From Gammaproteobacteria bacterium (GTDB taxonomy: Bacteria > Pseudomonadota > Gammaproteobacteria > Pseudomonadales > Pseudohongiellaceae), in NCBI GenBank assembly GCA_002731775.1, contig PCCP01000044.1, forward strand, positions 1 through 41,826: DNA of 41,826 nucleotides, given 5' to 3'. Position 1 is the first letter of the stretch. Every line of letters begins with the position of its first letter. Positions 1-8,735 of the stretch are shown in pieces. The notes beneath the pieces are model-generated. The model ran no database searches. It saw nothing but the letters and a program-made list of their open reading frames with translations, and was not told the origin of the DNA. The position numbers and the translations under genes are program-made.

Positions 1-115
1 AATAGCGTTCCTCGGCTACGCCAACTCTTGCCCCTAGAGTTGCCGCGATGCGGCAGGCCCGGACCCCACCGGAACCAGCGCCGATAACAAACAAATCGTA
101 ATCATATAGTTCCAA
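1..115 (-). CDS. gor: Glutathione reductase, N-terminal fragment (cut by window edge)
   Basis: Only the first 38 codons are present; the gene runs off the left edge. The translation reads [20 protein letters not shown] and continues through a Rossmann beta-alpha-beta segment ending in AEERY. The GAGSGG FAD-binding loop with DLFVIG before it is characteristic of bacterial glutathione-disulfide reductases and differs from the GSGPAG loop of the lipoamide dehydrogenase in this same window. The CxxxxC redox motif would lie just outside. The start is a TTG at 115-113 with AAGGA about nine bases upstream; the nearby ATG is out of frame. The enzyme reduces GSSG with NADPH in the cytosol. It diverges from alkB across about 40 bp. 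The family call is fairly secure; a related flavoprotein disulfide reductase is the alternative. Confidence 0.82.
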   Translation of the reverse strand, partial: MELYDYDLFVIGAGSGGVRACRIAATLGARVGVAEERY

Positions 116-157
116 GTTACTGTATCCTTATAGTCGTAAAGCCCGCAAGACGGCATT

Positions 158-820
158 ATGCACGATCACCGCAGTGAACAGCCAATGCAACCCGATCTAT
201 TCCATCAGTCCTCGAAGCTGCCGTTCATCGACCATGATTTGGGGGATGCGTGTATTCGCGAATACCCCCGGTTATTCGCCCCAGCCTACGCCGATGAGTT
301 GCTTGAGACGCTACTGGCACAAATCCCCTGGCGGCAGGACAGCATACGCATGGCGGGAAAACGGATTCCTGTGCCCCGGTTACAGTGCTGGATGGGGGAT
401 CACGGCAGTGGTTACGGCTACTCGGGTATCAGCCTGGAACCCGTGCCCTGGCAGCCGCCGATCACGGCAATAAGGCAGAAGATCCAGGCCCTTGGCCATG
501 CTGATTTCAACTCTGTGCTACTCAATTATTATCGTGATGGCCGGGACAGTGTCGGCTGGCACGCCGATGACGAATCGGAGCTAGGCGCCAATCCTGTAAT
601 CGCATCGTTGAGCCTGGGGGCAGAGAGAAAATTTCAATTGCGACACAAGCGTGATAAAAACCGTGATCGATACCACATGCTATTACGGAATGGCAGTGTT
701 TTATTCATGGGCAAAACCCTGCAAAACAACTGGTTACATCAATTACCCAAGGAAACTACACTACACTCGCCACGAATCAATCTAACCTTCAGACAGGTAA
801 CACCTAGGCACAGGTCGTGA
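158..820 (+). CDS. alkB: AlkB-like 2-oxoglutarate/Fe(II) DNA repair dioxygenase
   Basis: The 220-residue protein belongs to the AlkB superfamily and resembles the ALKBH2/3 type. These enzymes oxidatively demethylate 1-methyladenine and 3-methylcytosine using Fe(II), O2 and 2-oxoglutarate. Visible iron ligands are H135 and D137 in the HAD motif and H194 in NWLHQLPK. The 2-oxoglutarate-binding arginines are R206 and R212 in the RINLTFR motif. The NYYRDG stretch at 123-128 and the PRLQCWMGD stretch at 73-81 match the substrate-side core of the family. Two starts are possible: ATG at 158, or the in-frame ATG ten codons on (MQPDLF), which matches the usual family N-terminus; neither has a strong Shine-Dalgarno. 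It is co-directional with the L-2-hydroxyglutarate oxidase gene 45 bp downstream. Confidence 0.93.
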   Translation: MHDHRSEQPMQPDLFHQSSKLPFIDHDLGDACIREYPRLFAPAYADELLETLLAQIPWRQDSIRMAGKRIPVPRLQCWMGDHGSGYGYSGISLEPVPWQPPITAIRQKIQALGHADFNSVLLNYYRDGRDSVGWHADDESELGANPVIASLSLGAERKFQLRHKRDKNRDRYHMLLRNGSVLFMGKTLQNNWLHQLPKETTLHSPRINLTFRQVTPRHRS

Positions 821-865
821 CGGCAAAAATGCTGGGTCGCAAGTCGGCAACAGGGAATCATCAAC

Positions 866-2002
866 TTGGATCAGTTTGATATATGTATAGTGGGTGCCGG
901 CGTGGTTGGACTCGCTATTGCCTATCAGATTTCCCACGACCCACGATTTCGCAACCGGAGCATCGTCATTCTGGAGCGGGATTCCAGCTTTGGCCAGCAT
1001 ACCAGCAGTCGCAACAGCGAAGTCATTCATGCCGGCATTTACTACGCAAGCGACAGCCTTAAGGCCCGCCTCTGTGTCAGCGGTAAGCAACTTCTCTACC
1101 AGCACTGCCGCCAGTTCGATGTGCCCTATAAACAGCTGGGGAAATATATTGTTGGTTCGCGCCATGATGAGGACCCACTGCAAGCCATCAAAGCCAAGGC
1201 CGAAGCCAATGGCGTCACCGACCTGCAATGGCTAACTAAAACCGATTTAAGAAAAAATGAACCAGCCCTCAATTCGGAAACCGGGCTGTTCTCCCCTTCC
1301 ACCGGCATCATCGACAGTCATGTCTACATGCAAAGCCTTATGCGCCTCGCGCAAAATCAGGCGGTGCATTTTGCTCCCCACACTACAGTAGATTCAATCG
1401 AATTTAAGCAGCAACTATTCGTGGTCGACAGTACCATCACCGCATCATCGCACCCCGAGCACTATACATTTCAGTGCCATCTATTAATTAATAGTGCTGG
1501 CTTACACGCACAAACCCTGGCACGAAACATCGCCGACTTCGATCAGGCATTGATTCCCGAATTGCATATGTGCAAGGGTTGCTACTTTGACTTTAGCGGT
1601 AAAAACCCGTTCCAGCATCTCATCTATCCCCTGCCAGAAGCGAATGAGACTGGACTGGGCATACACGCCACCCTGGATTTATCGTCCCAATTGCGATTCG
1701 GACCGGACACAGAATATGTCGACAGCACCGAATACGATATTGATTCAAGCCGAAGCAGTTCATTTGCCGCCGCCGTCGCCAAATATTTCCCCGCCGTAAC
1801 TGCAGATTTGTTAGTGCCTGCTTACGCCGGTATCCGTCCAAAAATCGTAGCAGCGGGAGAAGCCCCAGGCGATTTCGTGGTACTCGATGGTGCCGAACAT
1901 GGCATGCCGGGCCTAATCCAGTTGTTCGGAATGGAGTCGCCAGCACTGACTGCAAGTCTTGCCATCGGCGAGCTGGTCAGAGATAAGTTCAGCGGATATT
2001 AA
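866..2002 (+). CDS. lhgO: L-2-hydroxyglutarate oxidase/dehydrogenase (FAD-dependent)
   Basis: This 378-residue flavoprotein of the DAO (D-amino-acid oxidase) superfamily has a GAGVVG dinucleotide-binding loop at 10-15 and E37 at the end of beta-2 to hold the FAD ribose. The RNSEVIHAGIYY segment at 49-60 is the signature of the LhgO/L2HGDH family. The C-terminus carries GIRPKI and a GMPGLIQLFGMESPALTAS stretch, also typical. Known members oxidise L-2-hydroxyglutarate to 2-oxoglutarate, passing electrons to the quinone pool or O2. The start is TTG at 866 with CAGGGA about ten bases upstream; no in-frame ATG precedes the FAD motif. It follows alkB and ends 45 bp before the convergent pilZ. Another hydroxyacid oxidase of the same family is possible but less likely. 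Confidence 0.85.
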   Translation: MDQFDICIVGAGVVGLAIAYQISHDPRFRNRSIVILERDSSFGQHTSSRNSEVIHAGIYYASDSLKARLCVSGKQLLYQHCRQFDVPYKQLGKYIVGSRHDEDPLQAIKAKAEANGVTDLQWLTKTDLRKNEPALNSETGLFSPSTGIIDSHVYMQSLMRLAQNQAVHFAPHTTVDSIEFKQQLFVVDSTITASSHPEHYTFQCHLLINSAGLHAQTLARNIADFDQALIPELHMCKGCYFDFSGKNPFQHLIYPLPEANETGLGIHATLDLSSQLRFGPDTEYVDSTEYDIDSSRSSSFAAAVAKYFPAVTADLLVPAYAGIRPKIVAAGEAPGDFVVLDGAEHGMPGLIQLFGMESPALTASLAIGELVRDKFSGY

Positions 2003-2047
2003 GCGGGGTTAGAAGCAACAGAATTTTCCTGCCCCAGGTGTCGGCGC

Positions 2048-2386
2048 CTAAAAAGTGGATGTGGCGGTAGTGGTGTCCAGTCCCGCTGCCAGCAGATGTT
2101 CTATTTGATTTTTTGCCTCCCCCTCGGCTTCTTCGAACTGAACCCCTACCCCCGGTGTTCGATTTCCCATGGCGCCGGCAAATGTAATCCATACTACTTT
2201 CGCTGCAACTGGAATTCGCTCGGTGCGATCAATTAACTGCAATAACAGAAACACACGCTCGCCAATTTGCAGACCCCGATTGCCGGCGATAAACAAGCCC
2301 CCATGTTTAAGAAATGGCATATAGACTCGTTGCAGAATTAGCTCGGTTTTGATGGCAAGAGAAAATATGGTTTGTACCGTGGTCAT
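2048..2386 (-). CDS. pilZ: Type IV pilus PilZ-domain protein
   Basis: The protein is 112 residues from the chosen ATG at 2386; the reading frame extends further upstream but only into holB. MPFLKHGGLFI, the GNRGLQIGE turn, IPVAAKVVWITF and GVGVQFEE line up with Pseudomonas aeruginosa PilZ, the founding member required for type IV pilus assembly. Its position after holB is the same as in that organism. The RxxxR and D/NxSxxG motifs that bind cyclic di-GMP are absent, as in the founding PilZ, so it probably acts by protein contacts (PilB/FimX type) at the inner face of the inner membrane. The start lies 13 bp after the holB stop, preceded by TAGGCGGA. It is the last gene of the superoperon. Confidence 0.9.
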   Translation of the reverse strand: MTTVQTIFSLAIKTELILQRVYMPFLKHGGLFIAGNRGLQIGERVFLLLQLIDRTERIPVAAKVVWITFAGAMGNRTPGVGVQFEEAEGEAKNQIEHLLAAGLDTTTATSTF

Positions 2387-2399
2387 TATTCGATTCCGC

Positions 2400-3449
2400 C
2401 TATCCAGCTTGGCCAAGCGATTGCCTGCACAGTTCACTCCAACGCCACATTAGTGACTCCATGATTAGCTGCGGGTTCGGATTGGCACCGCTCATCAACT
2501 GCTTTCGCGCCGTCGACAGTTCCTGCTGGTAGCACAGTAAAGCCACCGCCAGACCCCGCCTCGAGATATCGGCAGTACTAAACAAAGAGCATAGGCCGAC
2601 GCCGGAATCATCGGCAGCAGATGGCATCTGTGCCGTTAGAATACACTTAATCAATATAGACGAAATCCACAACAAATACTCAATAGCAGCGCTTTCTCCC
2701 ATTTTATTCGCAAGATTCACTGGCGCCTGGATCGGCGCACGAGCTCGACTCAGTTCGGTAAGCGCAGCGATGAATTCCTGTCGGTTCGTCACCGCACCAC
2801 TGGACGCGAGCTCGAGGGCCAGCAGCGGCCGGTTACTTGCGGCCTGCACGGCACTATCAATTACATCGGCTTGCAGCCTTCCTGACAACCAGTCTCTGCA
2901 GATTGCCGTCGTCGGCACAGTAAACTGCAGACGCTGGCAGCGGCTGCGAATGGTGGGCTTGAGCCTGCCAGAGAGATTTGTGATCAAAAACAGATAGGTG
3001 TTATTACTAGGTTCTTCAAGCGTTTTTAACAAGGCATTGGCAGAACTGATGTTGAGGCGATGGGCCCGGTCGATGATGGCAATCTTGGCGCCGCCAGCAT
3101 GGCTAGTCCGGTTAACAAAGTCGGTCACCGCCCTGACCTGGTCGATCTTGATTTCCTTGCTGCCCGCTTCGGGAGCAATCACTTGCAAATCCGGATGGCT
3201 ATTATTTTTCACCAGGAGACAACTCTTGCAGCTGCCACAGGCACGTTCTGCTGTTGGCTGCTGGCACAACATCAGGCGAGAGAAACTGTTTATAAATTCC
3301 ACTTTGCCCAGACCAGACTCACCCCAGACCAGGGTGGAATGGGCGAGACGATTAGCCCGGAACTGGCCTAGAATTTGATGCCATTGCTGTTGTTGCCAGG
3401 AAAATGGCGCCAGCGCCGCTAAATCCGTTTCGCCATCGTTCTCAGACAT
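2400..3449 (-). CDS. holB: DNA polymerase III delta' subunit
   Basis: The 349-residue delta' subunit is part of the clamp-loader complex that places the beta clamp on primed DNA. Residues about 43-50 (GESGLGKV) form the degenerate P-loop. C62, C71, C74 and C77 have the 8-2-2 intervening spacing of the zinc module, and NALLKTLEEP at 138-147 with the SRC arginine-finger motif at 169-171 completes the AAA+ core. The C-terminal half is the usual divergent helical collar. The frame is open for 20 codons further upstream, but MSENDG at 3449 is chosen: AGGGTGG precedes it, and its ATG overlaps the tmk stop by 8 bp (ATGTCTGA), the normal coupled arrangement. Confidence 0.93.
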   Translation of the reverse strand: MSENDGETDLAALAPFSWQQQQWHQILGQFRANRLAHSTLVWGESGLGKVEFINSFSRLMLCQQPTAERACGSCKSCLLVKNNSHPDLQVIAPEAGSKEIKIDQVRAVTDFVNRTSHAGGAKIAIIDRAHRLNISSANALLKTLEEPSNNTYLFLITNLSGRLKPTIRSRCQRLQFTVPTTAICRDWLSGRLQADVIDSAVQAASNRPLLALELASSGAVTNRQEFIAALTELSRARAPIQAPVNLANKMGESAAIEYLLWISSILIKCILTAQMPSAADDSGVGLCSLFSTADISRRGLAVALLCYQQELSTARKQLMSGANPNPQLIMESLMWRWSELCRQSLGQAG

Positions 3450-4083
3450 GCCGGGCCACCCTGCTGCGGAGAATCTTCCGCAGCTCTGACGACACCGTTG
3501 CCAGGTCATTGCCAGCGTCGATCACTGCGCAGCGCTGGGGGTCAGCCGCCGCTATGTCAAGATAGCGCTGCCGTACCTTGTCAAAAAATTCAATTTGCTC
3601 TCGCTCAAACCTGTCCAGTTCGCCGCGTTCGCTGGCGCGCTGAATACCGATGCGGGGATCCAGATCCAGAATGATCGTAAGGTCGGGTTTCAGTTCACCC
3701 TGTACCAGGGACTCCAGGCTCGCGATGATGGCAACATCGAGGCCGCGGCCACCACCCTGATAGGCGTAGGTAGCATCGGTAAACCGGTCACAGATTACCC
3801 ATTTGCCCTGAGCCAGTGCGGGTTTGACTACCCGCTCCAAGTGTTGGGCTCGGGCCGCGAACACCAGCAGCAATTCGCTGAGTTCACACAGTGTTTCGTC
3901 TTCATCCACCGCGAGCAGTAGCTCTCTTATGCGTTCTGCCACCGGCGTACCCCCCGGCTCCCGGGTCAGGATGTGGGGAATATCCCGGGAGTCGAGAAAA
4001 TTTTTGATGGTTTCGATATGAGTGCTTTTACCGACGCCTTCTGCTCCTTCGACAGTCAAAAACATTGCCTTTTCTGCCCCCAT
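3442..4083 (-). CDS. tmk: Thymidylate kinase
   Basis: The 213-residue enzyme phosphorylates dTMP to dTDP with ATP, an essential step to dTTP in the cytosol. It shows the P-loop EGAEGVGKS at 12-20, the TREPGG motif at 40-45 and the DRFTDATYAYQG motif at 99-110. The ASERGELDRFE segment supplies the basic lid region of the E. coli type. The start at 4083 is favoured over longer readings because TTAGGAGC lies six bases upstream, the 38 extra codons would overlap mltG, and residue numbering then fits the family. It lies 13 bp after the mltG stop and overlaps holB by 8 bp. Confidence 0.95.
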   Translation of the reverse strand: MGAEKAMFLTVEGAEGVGKSTHIETIKNFLDSRDIPHILTREPGGTPVAERIRELLLAVDEDETLCELSELLLVFAARAQHLERVVKPALAQGKWVICDRFTDATYAYQGGGRGLDVAIIASLESLVQGELKPDLTIILDLDPRIGIQRASERGELDRFEREQIEFFDKVRQRYLDIAAADPQRCAVIDAGNDLATVSSELRKILRSRVARHV

Positions 4084-4096
4084 GTTTGCTCCTAAG

Positions 4097-5131
4097 CTAC
4101 TGCGTAGAGTTCTGTCGTTGATAGCGATTAACCGCGTCATTGTGCTCGGCCAGGTTGCTCGAAAATTCATGGCTGCCATCGCCCCTGGCAACAAAGTACA
4201 GATAATCGGACGCGAGCGGATTCAGACTTGCGCTGATCGATTCCATCCCAGCCAGGGCGATAGGAGTGGGAGGCAGGCCTTCGATACGGTAGGTATTGTA
4301 TGCCGTTGCCGCCAGCAGGTCGGCACGGCTTAAATCGCCGGTATAATTTTCGCCCAAGCCATAGATAACGGTAGGATCAGACTGCAAACGCATACCGGAT
4401 TCTAGACGCCGTATAAACACCCCCGCGATATACCCCCGCTCGCTACCGAGCGCCGATTCTTTTTCTATTATCGAAGCCAGGATTAACGCTTCATAAGCAT
4501 TGTCATACGGCAGAGCACCGAGTCTCGATTCCCAGGCCGATGCCAGCATCTGTTGCAATCGATTGTGCGCCCGGCGCAGGATATCGATATCGGTGGTGCC
4601 CATACTGTAAAAATAGGTATCCGGGAACAGTTGACCCTCGGGGCTATTGCTGTCAATGCCCAGCAGCGCCACGAGCTCCCTCTCGGAAGCGGATCGCAGG
4701 CGCGCGCCAATCTTTTCGCTGCGCCATATCGCCTGCAGTGCCTGCCTGAAGGTCCAGCCTTCGACCAGGGTGACTCGGTATTGAATCGTGTCCCCCGCCA
4801 CCATCTTCGTCAGCAGCCCGGCGGGGCTTATGCCGGATTCGAATCGGTATTCACCAGCTTTTATCTGCTCGTCGACATCTCGCCAAAGCGCCAGCAATTT
4901 AAATAGTTGCGGCCGTTGAATCACGCCGGCCGCGGCCAGTTCGTTTACCACTCGATTCAGGGAGCTGCCTGCAGAGACTTCGAAAATTGACTCATCATCG
5001 AGGCAAGTGATTGGCAGGTAGAGACTGCGAAATCCTGCCAGAAAACCCAGACTGACAACGACAAGTAAAATCGACCCGGCGATAGTCACACCCAGTAGTG
5101 GTCGCTCGGTTGGCAGAATTAAAAATTTCAT
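4097..5131 (-). CDS. mltG: Endolytic murein transglycosylase MltG (YceG-like)
   Basis: The 344-residue membrane-anchored lytic transglycosylase cleaves nascent glycan strands inside the chain and helps set glycan length. A single N-terminal transmembrane helix spans about residues 12-34, with the rest periplasmic. A LysM-like subdomain (about 45-115) precedes the YceG catalytic domain, which shows EGQLFPDTYFY at 165-175 and ASIIEKES at 219-226, where E223 is the likely catalytic glutamate. RRLESGMRLQSDPTVIYGLG and PTPIAL are also family hallmarks. It sits between fabF and tmk, with only 56 bp to fabF. The pabC gene that separates fabF and mltG in many relatives is missing. Confidence 0.94.
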   Translation of the reverse strand: MKFLILPTERPLLGVTIAGSILLVVVSLGFLAGFRSLYLPITCLDDESIFEVSAGSSLNRVVNELAAAGVIQRPQLFKLLALWRDVDEQIKAGEYRFESGISPAGLLTKMVAGDTIQYRVTLVEGWTFRQALQAIWRSEKIGARLRSASERELVALLGIDSNSPEGQLFPDTYFYSMGTTDIDILRRAHNRLQQMLASAWESRLGALPYDNAYEALILASIIEKESALGSERGYIAGVFIRRLESGMRLQSDPTVIYGLGENYTGDLSRADLLAATAYNTYRIEGLPPTPIALAGMESISASLNPLASDYLYFVARGDGSHEFSSNLAEHNDAVNRYQRQNSTQ

Positions 5132-5187
5132 GGTGAAATTGCATCGCCTGTTGAGTTATCGGACTGGTAGTACCGGTAGTTCCTTAG

Positions 5188-6432
5188 CTAGGAATCAAAT
5201 CGGGTAAAAATAAGACTGCCGTTAGTGCCACCGAAGCCAAAGGAGTTGGACAGCACCGTGCTCACTTTCTGGTCTCTGCTGGTATGGGGCACATAATCGA
5301 GATCACATGATTCATCAGGATTATCGAGATTAATCGTGGGCGTGATGACCTGGTCCCTGAGAGTCAACACGCAAATGATCGCTTCCACGGCGCCGGAGGC
5401 TCCCAGCAGATGTCCGATCATAGACTTGCTGGAACTCACACAAAGCGTGGATGCATGGTCGGAAAACACAGACTTTATAGCCTGGGTTTCGGCGATATCA
5501 CCGGCCAGCGTTGAGGTGCCGTGGGCATTAATATAATCGATTGCGTCTGGATTCATTTCGGCACTGACCAGGGCGTTGCGCATGCACTGCGCCGCACCGA
5601 CGCCACCCTCTGGCGGTGAGGTCATGTGGTAGGCATCACCACTCATACCGAAACCCGCCAGTTCGGCATAGATTTTAGCGCCGCGCTTGCGGGCATGCTC
5701 GAGTTCTTCCAGGACCATGATGCCGGAGCCATCACTGAGGACAAAGCCATCGCGACCCCTATCCCAAGGTCGGCTGGCATTTTCTGGATCGTCGTTTCTG
5801 GTTGATAAGGCCCGCGCTGCGCAAAAACCGCCGAGCCCAACCGGCGACGTGGCGAATTCCGCACCGCCGGCCATCATCACATCAGCCTGGTTATTGCCAA
5901 TCATGTTAGCTGCCAAACCGATGTTGTGCGCGCCCGTCGTGCAGGCCGTGACCACAGCAATATTTGGGCCTTCGAAACCAAACTTAATGGACAAGTTACC
6001 AGCGATCATATTGATAATAGAACCGGGTACGAAGAAAGGAGAAATCTTGCGAGGCCCCGCATCCTTGATCAACAAGGCGGCATCTTCGATGGCGGTAATG
6101 CCACCAATACCGGAGCCGATAGCGACGCCGGCGCGCTCTGGATTCCAACTGGAATCGGCAAGCCCGGCATCCTTGAAAGCACTTACCCCCGCCGCGATCC
6201 CATACTGCATGAAGATATCCATGCGCCGCGCGTCCTTGGCGTGCATATAGAGGCTGCAATCGAAATTTTTTATCGAACCGCCAATACGGGTGCTGAACCC
6301 AGTGGTGTCGAAATGCTCGATAGAATTAATACCACTTCGACCATTCTTCAGAGCTTCCCAGGCACCCTCTACGTCATTGCCGACTGGCGTAATTAAACCC
6401 AGCCCGGTTATCACCACTCTTCTGTTGCTCAC
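5188..6432 (-). CDS. fabF: 3-oxoacyl-ACP synthase II (KAS II)
   Basis: The 414-residue beta-ketoacyl-ACP synthase II condenses malonyl-ACP with growing acyl-ACP during fatty-acid elongation and governs the palmitoleate to cis-vaccenate step. The thiolase-fold catalytic triad is C164 (TACTTG), H304 (NAHGTST) and H341 ([11 protein letters not shown]), one residue offset from E. coli FabF. The C-terminal [10 protein letters not shown] loop is intact. The start is GTG at 6432 with CGGGAG about ten bases upstream and [12 protein letters not shown] as the usual N-terminus. It follows acpP after a spacer that contains a probable terminator, so part of its expression may depend on read-through or a separate promoter. 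Confidence 0.96.
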   Translation of the reverse strand: MSNRRVVITGLGLITPVGNDVEGAWEALKNGRSGINSIEHFDTTGFSTRIGGSIKNFDCSLYMHAKDARRMDIFMQYGIAAGVSAFKDAGLADSSWNPERAGVAIGSGIGGITAIEDAALLIKDAGPRKISPFFVPGSIINMIAGNLSIKFGFEGPNIAVVTACTTGAHNIGLAANMIGNNQADVMMAGGAEFATSPVGLGGFCAARALSTRNDDPENASRPWDRGRDGFVLSDGSGIMVLEELEHARKRGAKIYAELAGFGMSGDAYHMTSPPEGGVGAAQCMRNALVSAEMNPDAIDYINAHGTSTLAGDIAETQAIKSVFSDHASTLCVSSSKSMIGHLLGASGAVEAIICVLTLRDQVITPTINLDNPDESCDLDYVPHTSRDQKVSTVLSNSFGFGGTNGSLIFTRFDS

Positions 6433-6472
6433 CGCGTCCCACTCCCGACTTCAATTGCCTGCCACCAAATAA

Positions 6473-6507
6473 ACAAAAGCTACTCCAGAATGCTCCAGAG
6501 TAGCTTT
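6473..6507 (-). terminator. Rho-independent terminator between acpP and fabF
   Basis: A perfect 10-bp inverted repeat (arms 6476-6485 and 6498-6507, AAAGCTACTC against GAGTAGCTTT) with a 12-nt loop lies 23 bp after the acpP stop. On the minus strand it is followed by a T-rich tail (TGTTTATTT). On the plus strand the downstream bases are not T-rich, so it works for the acpP direction. Partial termination here would make acpP transcript more abundant than fabF, in keeping with the high demand for ACP. Confidence 0.7.
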
Positions 6508-6529
6508 GCGTATTGTAATCAGTGAAGTC

Positions 6530-6763
6530 TTACAGGGTTTTGTTAATGTAGTCGCAGGCTAGCTGGACAGTAGTGATCTTTTCCGCTTCGTCATCAGGAA
6601 TTTCTGTCTCAAATTCTTCTTCCAAAGCCATGACCAGTTCGACGGTATCTAACGAATCAGCACCTAAATCTTCCACAAATGAAGCAGAAGGTTTTACCTC
6701 GTCTTCCTTTACGCCAAGTTGTTCGCAGACAATTTTCTTAACGCGCTCTTCAATGCTACTCAT
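6530..6763 (-). CDS. acpP: Acyl carrier protein
   Basis: The 77-residue, strongly acidic ACP carries growing fatty acyl chains on a 4'-phosphopantetheine attached to S37 in the [10 protein letters not shown] motif. Helix I ([15 protein letters not shown]), helix II after the DSL serine and helix III near IPDDEAEKI are all present. TAGGAG lies 12 bases ahead of the ATG. A 202-bp spacer separates it from fabG; a TTGACA hexamer at 6938-6943 (minus) lies there but has no convincing -10 at normal spacing, so a dedicated acpP promoter is suspected and not shown. A terminator follows the gene. Confidence 0.97.
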   Translation of the reverse strand: MSSIEERVKKIVCEQLGVKEDEVKPSASFVEDLGADSLDTVELVMALEEEFETEIPDDEAEKITTVQLACDYINKTL

Positions 6764-6965
6764 ATCTATTATTAGCTCCTAATATTATGTATCACGCGGC
6801 ATTTCTTGCAGCCCCTTGCTTCATGACGTGAGTTTCAGCCGCCCAACCATGAATTTCAGAGACGCAAGTTTACCCCTATTTGATTGCGATGTAATGTATA
6901 AATTAAAAATTTAGGCCTTATTACAAAGCCTGTTAAATGTCAATAACTTAGACAAATATTTCCCT

Positions 6966-7712
6966 TCAGCCCATGTACATTCCACCATTGACATGAATGG
7001 TTTCGCCGGTGATATAGGCAGCGTTTTCCGTGACCAGGAAACCGATAAGCGATGCGATTTCCTGGGGTTGACCGAAACGCGCAAGCGGTATCTGGGCCAA
7101 CATATACTGCGCTTGTTTTTCCCCTAATCCCCGGGTCATATCGGTGTCGATAAATCCAGGGGCAACCGCATTTACTGTAATCCCCCTGGAACCAATTTCC
7201 ATCGCCAGGGCGCGGGTGAATCCTTCAATTCCAGCTTTTGAAGCCGCGTAGTTAGTCTGCCCCGCATTGCCGCTGGAAGCGACCACCGAACTGATGTTAA
7301 TGATGCGCCCCCAGCGCGCCTTGGTCATTCCCCGCACACAGGCCTTACAGACCCGATACATCGACCCCAGGTTGGTATCGATCACTGCCGACCATTCTTC
7401 TGACTGCATTCGCATCAGTAAGTTATCTCGGGTAATTCCAGCATTATTCACCAGCACAGCGGGTGCGCCGTATTTTTCCTTGATCGTGTTGATCAGCCCG
7501 GTGACTGAGTCATCGGATGCAACATCGACCACCAGCCCCTCCCCCTTCGCTTTTACCTCGGTTAGATAAGTACCGATGCTGTCCGCACCCTGGGCCGTGG
7601 TGGCAGTTCCAATTACCGTGTAAGCCTTGTTGCCAGCCAGTTCAATGGCAATAGCACGGCCTATACCCCTGCTGGCGCCCGTTACCAGCGCAATTACTTC
7701 AAGTTCGCTCAT
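6966..7712 (-). CDS. fabG: 3-oxoacyl-ACP reductase
   Basis: The 248-residue short-chain dehydrogenase/reductase reduces 3-oxoacyl-ACP to 3-hydroxyacyl-ACP with NADPH. The cofactor loop TGASRGIG is at 11-18 and the catalytic tetrad is N114, S142, Y155 and K159 (SSVV and YAASK). PGFIDTDMT follows in the substrate loop, and HVNGGMYMG ends the protein as in FabG. The start at 7712 is preceded by GGAGGA with eight bases of spacing; the frame continues ten codons upstream without support. It lies between fabD (84 bp) and acpP (202 bp) in the fatty-acid operon. Confidence 0.96.
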   Translation of the reverse strand: MSELEVIALVTGASRGIGRAIAIELAGNKAYTVIGTATTAQGADSIGTYLTEVKAKGEGLVVDVASDDSVTGLINTIKEKYGAPAVLVNNAGITRDNLLMRMQSEEWSAVIDTNLGSMYRVCKACVRGMTKARWGRIINISSVVASSGNAGQTNYAASKAGIEGFTRALAMEIGSRGITVNAVAPGFIDTDMTRGLGEKQAQYMLAQIPLARFGQPQEIASLIGFLVTENAAYITGETIHVNGGMYMG

Positions 7713-7796
7713 AGACTGGTTCCTCCAGCACTTATTTTCCACTTTGTTATTGGGAGATGTAGCTACTCGCCCGATTTCCCTGTCTGCGACCAGGCT

Positions 7797-8735
7797 TCAG
7801 GTCGACACTTCGGCGATGGCGCTGTCACAGCTTTGGGGCTCATCGCTAGCAAAGCATAGCAATGCGGGTTCGATACGTTTAATCAGCCCGCAGAGGACTT
7901 TTCCAGGACCGCATTCCACTACTTTATTGATACCTGCTTTATAAATTAATTGCATAGAATCTGTCCATAAAACAGGGCTATACAGCTGTTTTATCAAGTT
8001 TTCCTTTATTAGCTCCGGTGCCTTGCAAATCTCCGCGTCGACATTTTGAACCACGGCAATCGCGGCGGGCTGGAATTTTATCTGTTCCAACTCCAGTGCC
8101 AATTTATTTGCGGCCGGTTGCATTAGGGCGCAGTGGGCTGGAACGCTGACGTTCAGTGGTAATACCCGCCGGGCACCGGCCTTCTTGCACAACAACATGG
8201 CGCGCTCTACCGCATCCTTGTCCCCGGCGATGACCGTCTGGCCGGGACAGTTGAAGTTCGCTGCCGACACAATCTGGCCTGCTGCCGCCTGTTCGCATAT
8301 TTCCTGTAACTGGTAGGTCTCCAGGCCAACGATTGCGGCCATCTTTCCCAGACCGGGGGCCACCGCCGACTGCATCAATTGTCCTCGGTAATGCAACAGT
8401 TTCACGGCATCGGCAAAGCCTAGCACACCGGCACAGACCAGCGCGGAATACTCACCGAGACTGTGTCCGGCCATGATTGAGGGCAAGGGTCCACCCTGTT
8501 GCTGCCACAAGCGCCAGATCGCGACCGAGGCCGTCATCAGAATGGGCTGGGTAATCTGGGTCTGATCCAGGGTATTGCTACCATCGTACTGGGCAATCTC
8601 CCACATATCCTGGTTTAACACCGCAGACGCTTGCCTGAATGTTTCCCGTACTACCGGAAATTCCGCCGCCAGGGCATTTAACATTCCCAGCTTCTGGGAA
8701 CCCTGACCGGGGAATACCAAAGCAAACTTTTGCAT
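7797..8735 (-). CDS. fabD: Malonyl-CoA:ACP transacylase
   Basis: The 312-residue enzyme transfers the malonyl group from CoA to ACP to supply the extender unit. It has the oxyanion-hole loop GQGSQ at 10-14, nucleophile S92 in GHSLGEY, R117 that binds the malonyl carboxylate, and H201 in VPAHCALM; all keep E. coli numbering. CAGGGG lies a few bases before the ATG. It follows an unusual AT-rich spacer (about 8750-8826) that may hold its own promoter, because TATAAT occurs at 8777-8772 on the minus strand although with a poor -35. fabH, which lies at this place in E. coli, is absent. Confidence 0.96.
   Translation of the reverse strand: MQKFALVFPGQGSQKLGMLNALAAEFPVVRETFRQASAVLNQDMWEIAQYDGSNTLDQTQITQPILMTASVAIWRLWQQQGGPLPSIMAGHSLGEYSALVCAGVLGFADAVKLLHYRGQLMQSAVAPGLGKMAAIVGLETYQLQEICEQAAAGQIVSAANFNCPGQTVIAGDKDAVERAMLLCKKAGARRVLPLNVSVPAHCALMQPAANKLALELEQIKFQPAAIAVVQNVDAEICKAPELIKENLIKQLYSPVLWTDSMQLIYKAGINKVVECGPGKVLCGLIKRIEPALLCFASDEPQSCDSAIAEVST

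Noticed and set aside
6896..6943. Dedicated acpP promoter
   Set aside because: TTGACA at 6943-6938 is perfect, but no -10 box fits at 16-18 bases; it is noted under acpP only.
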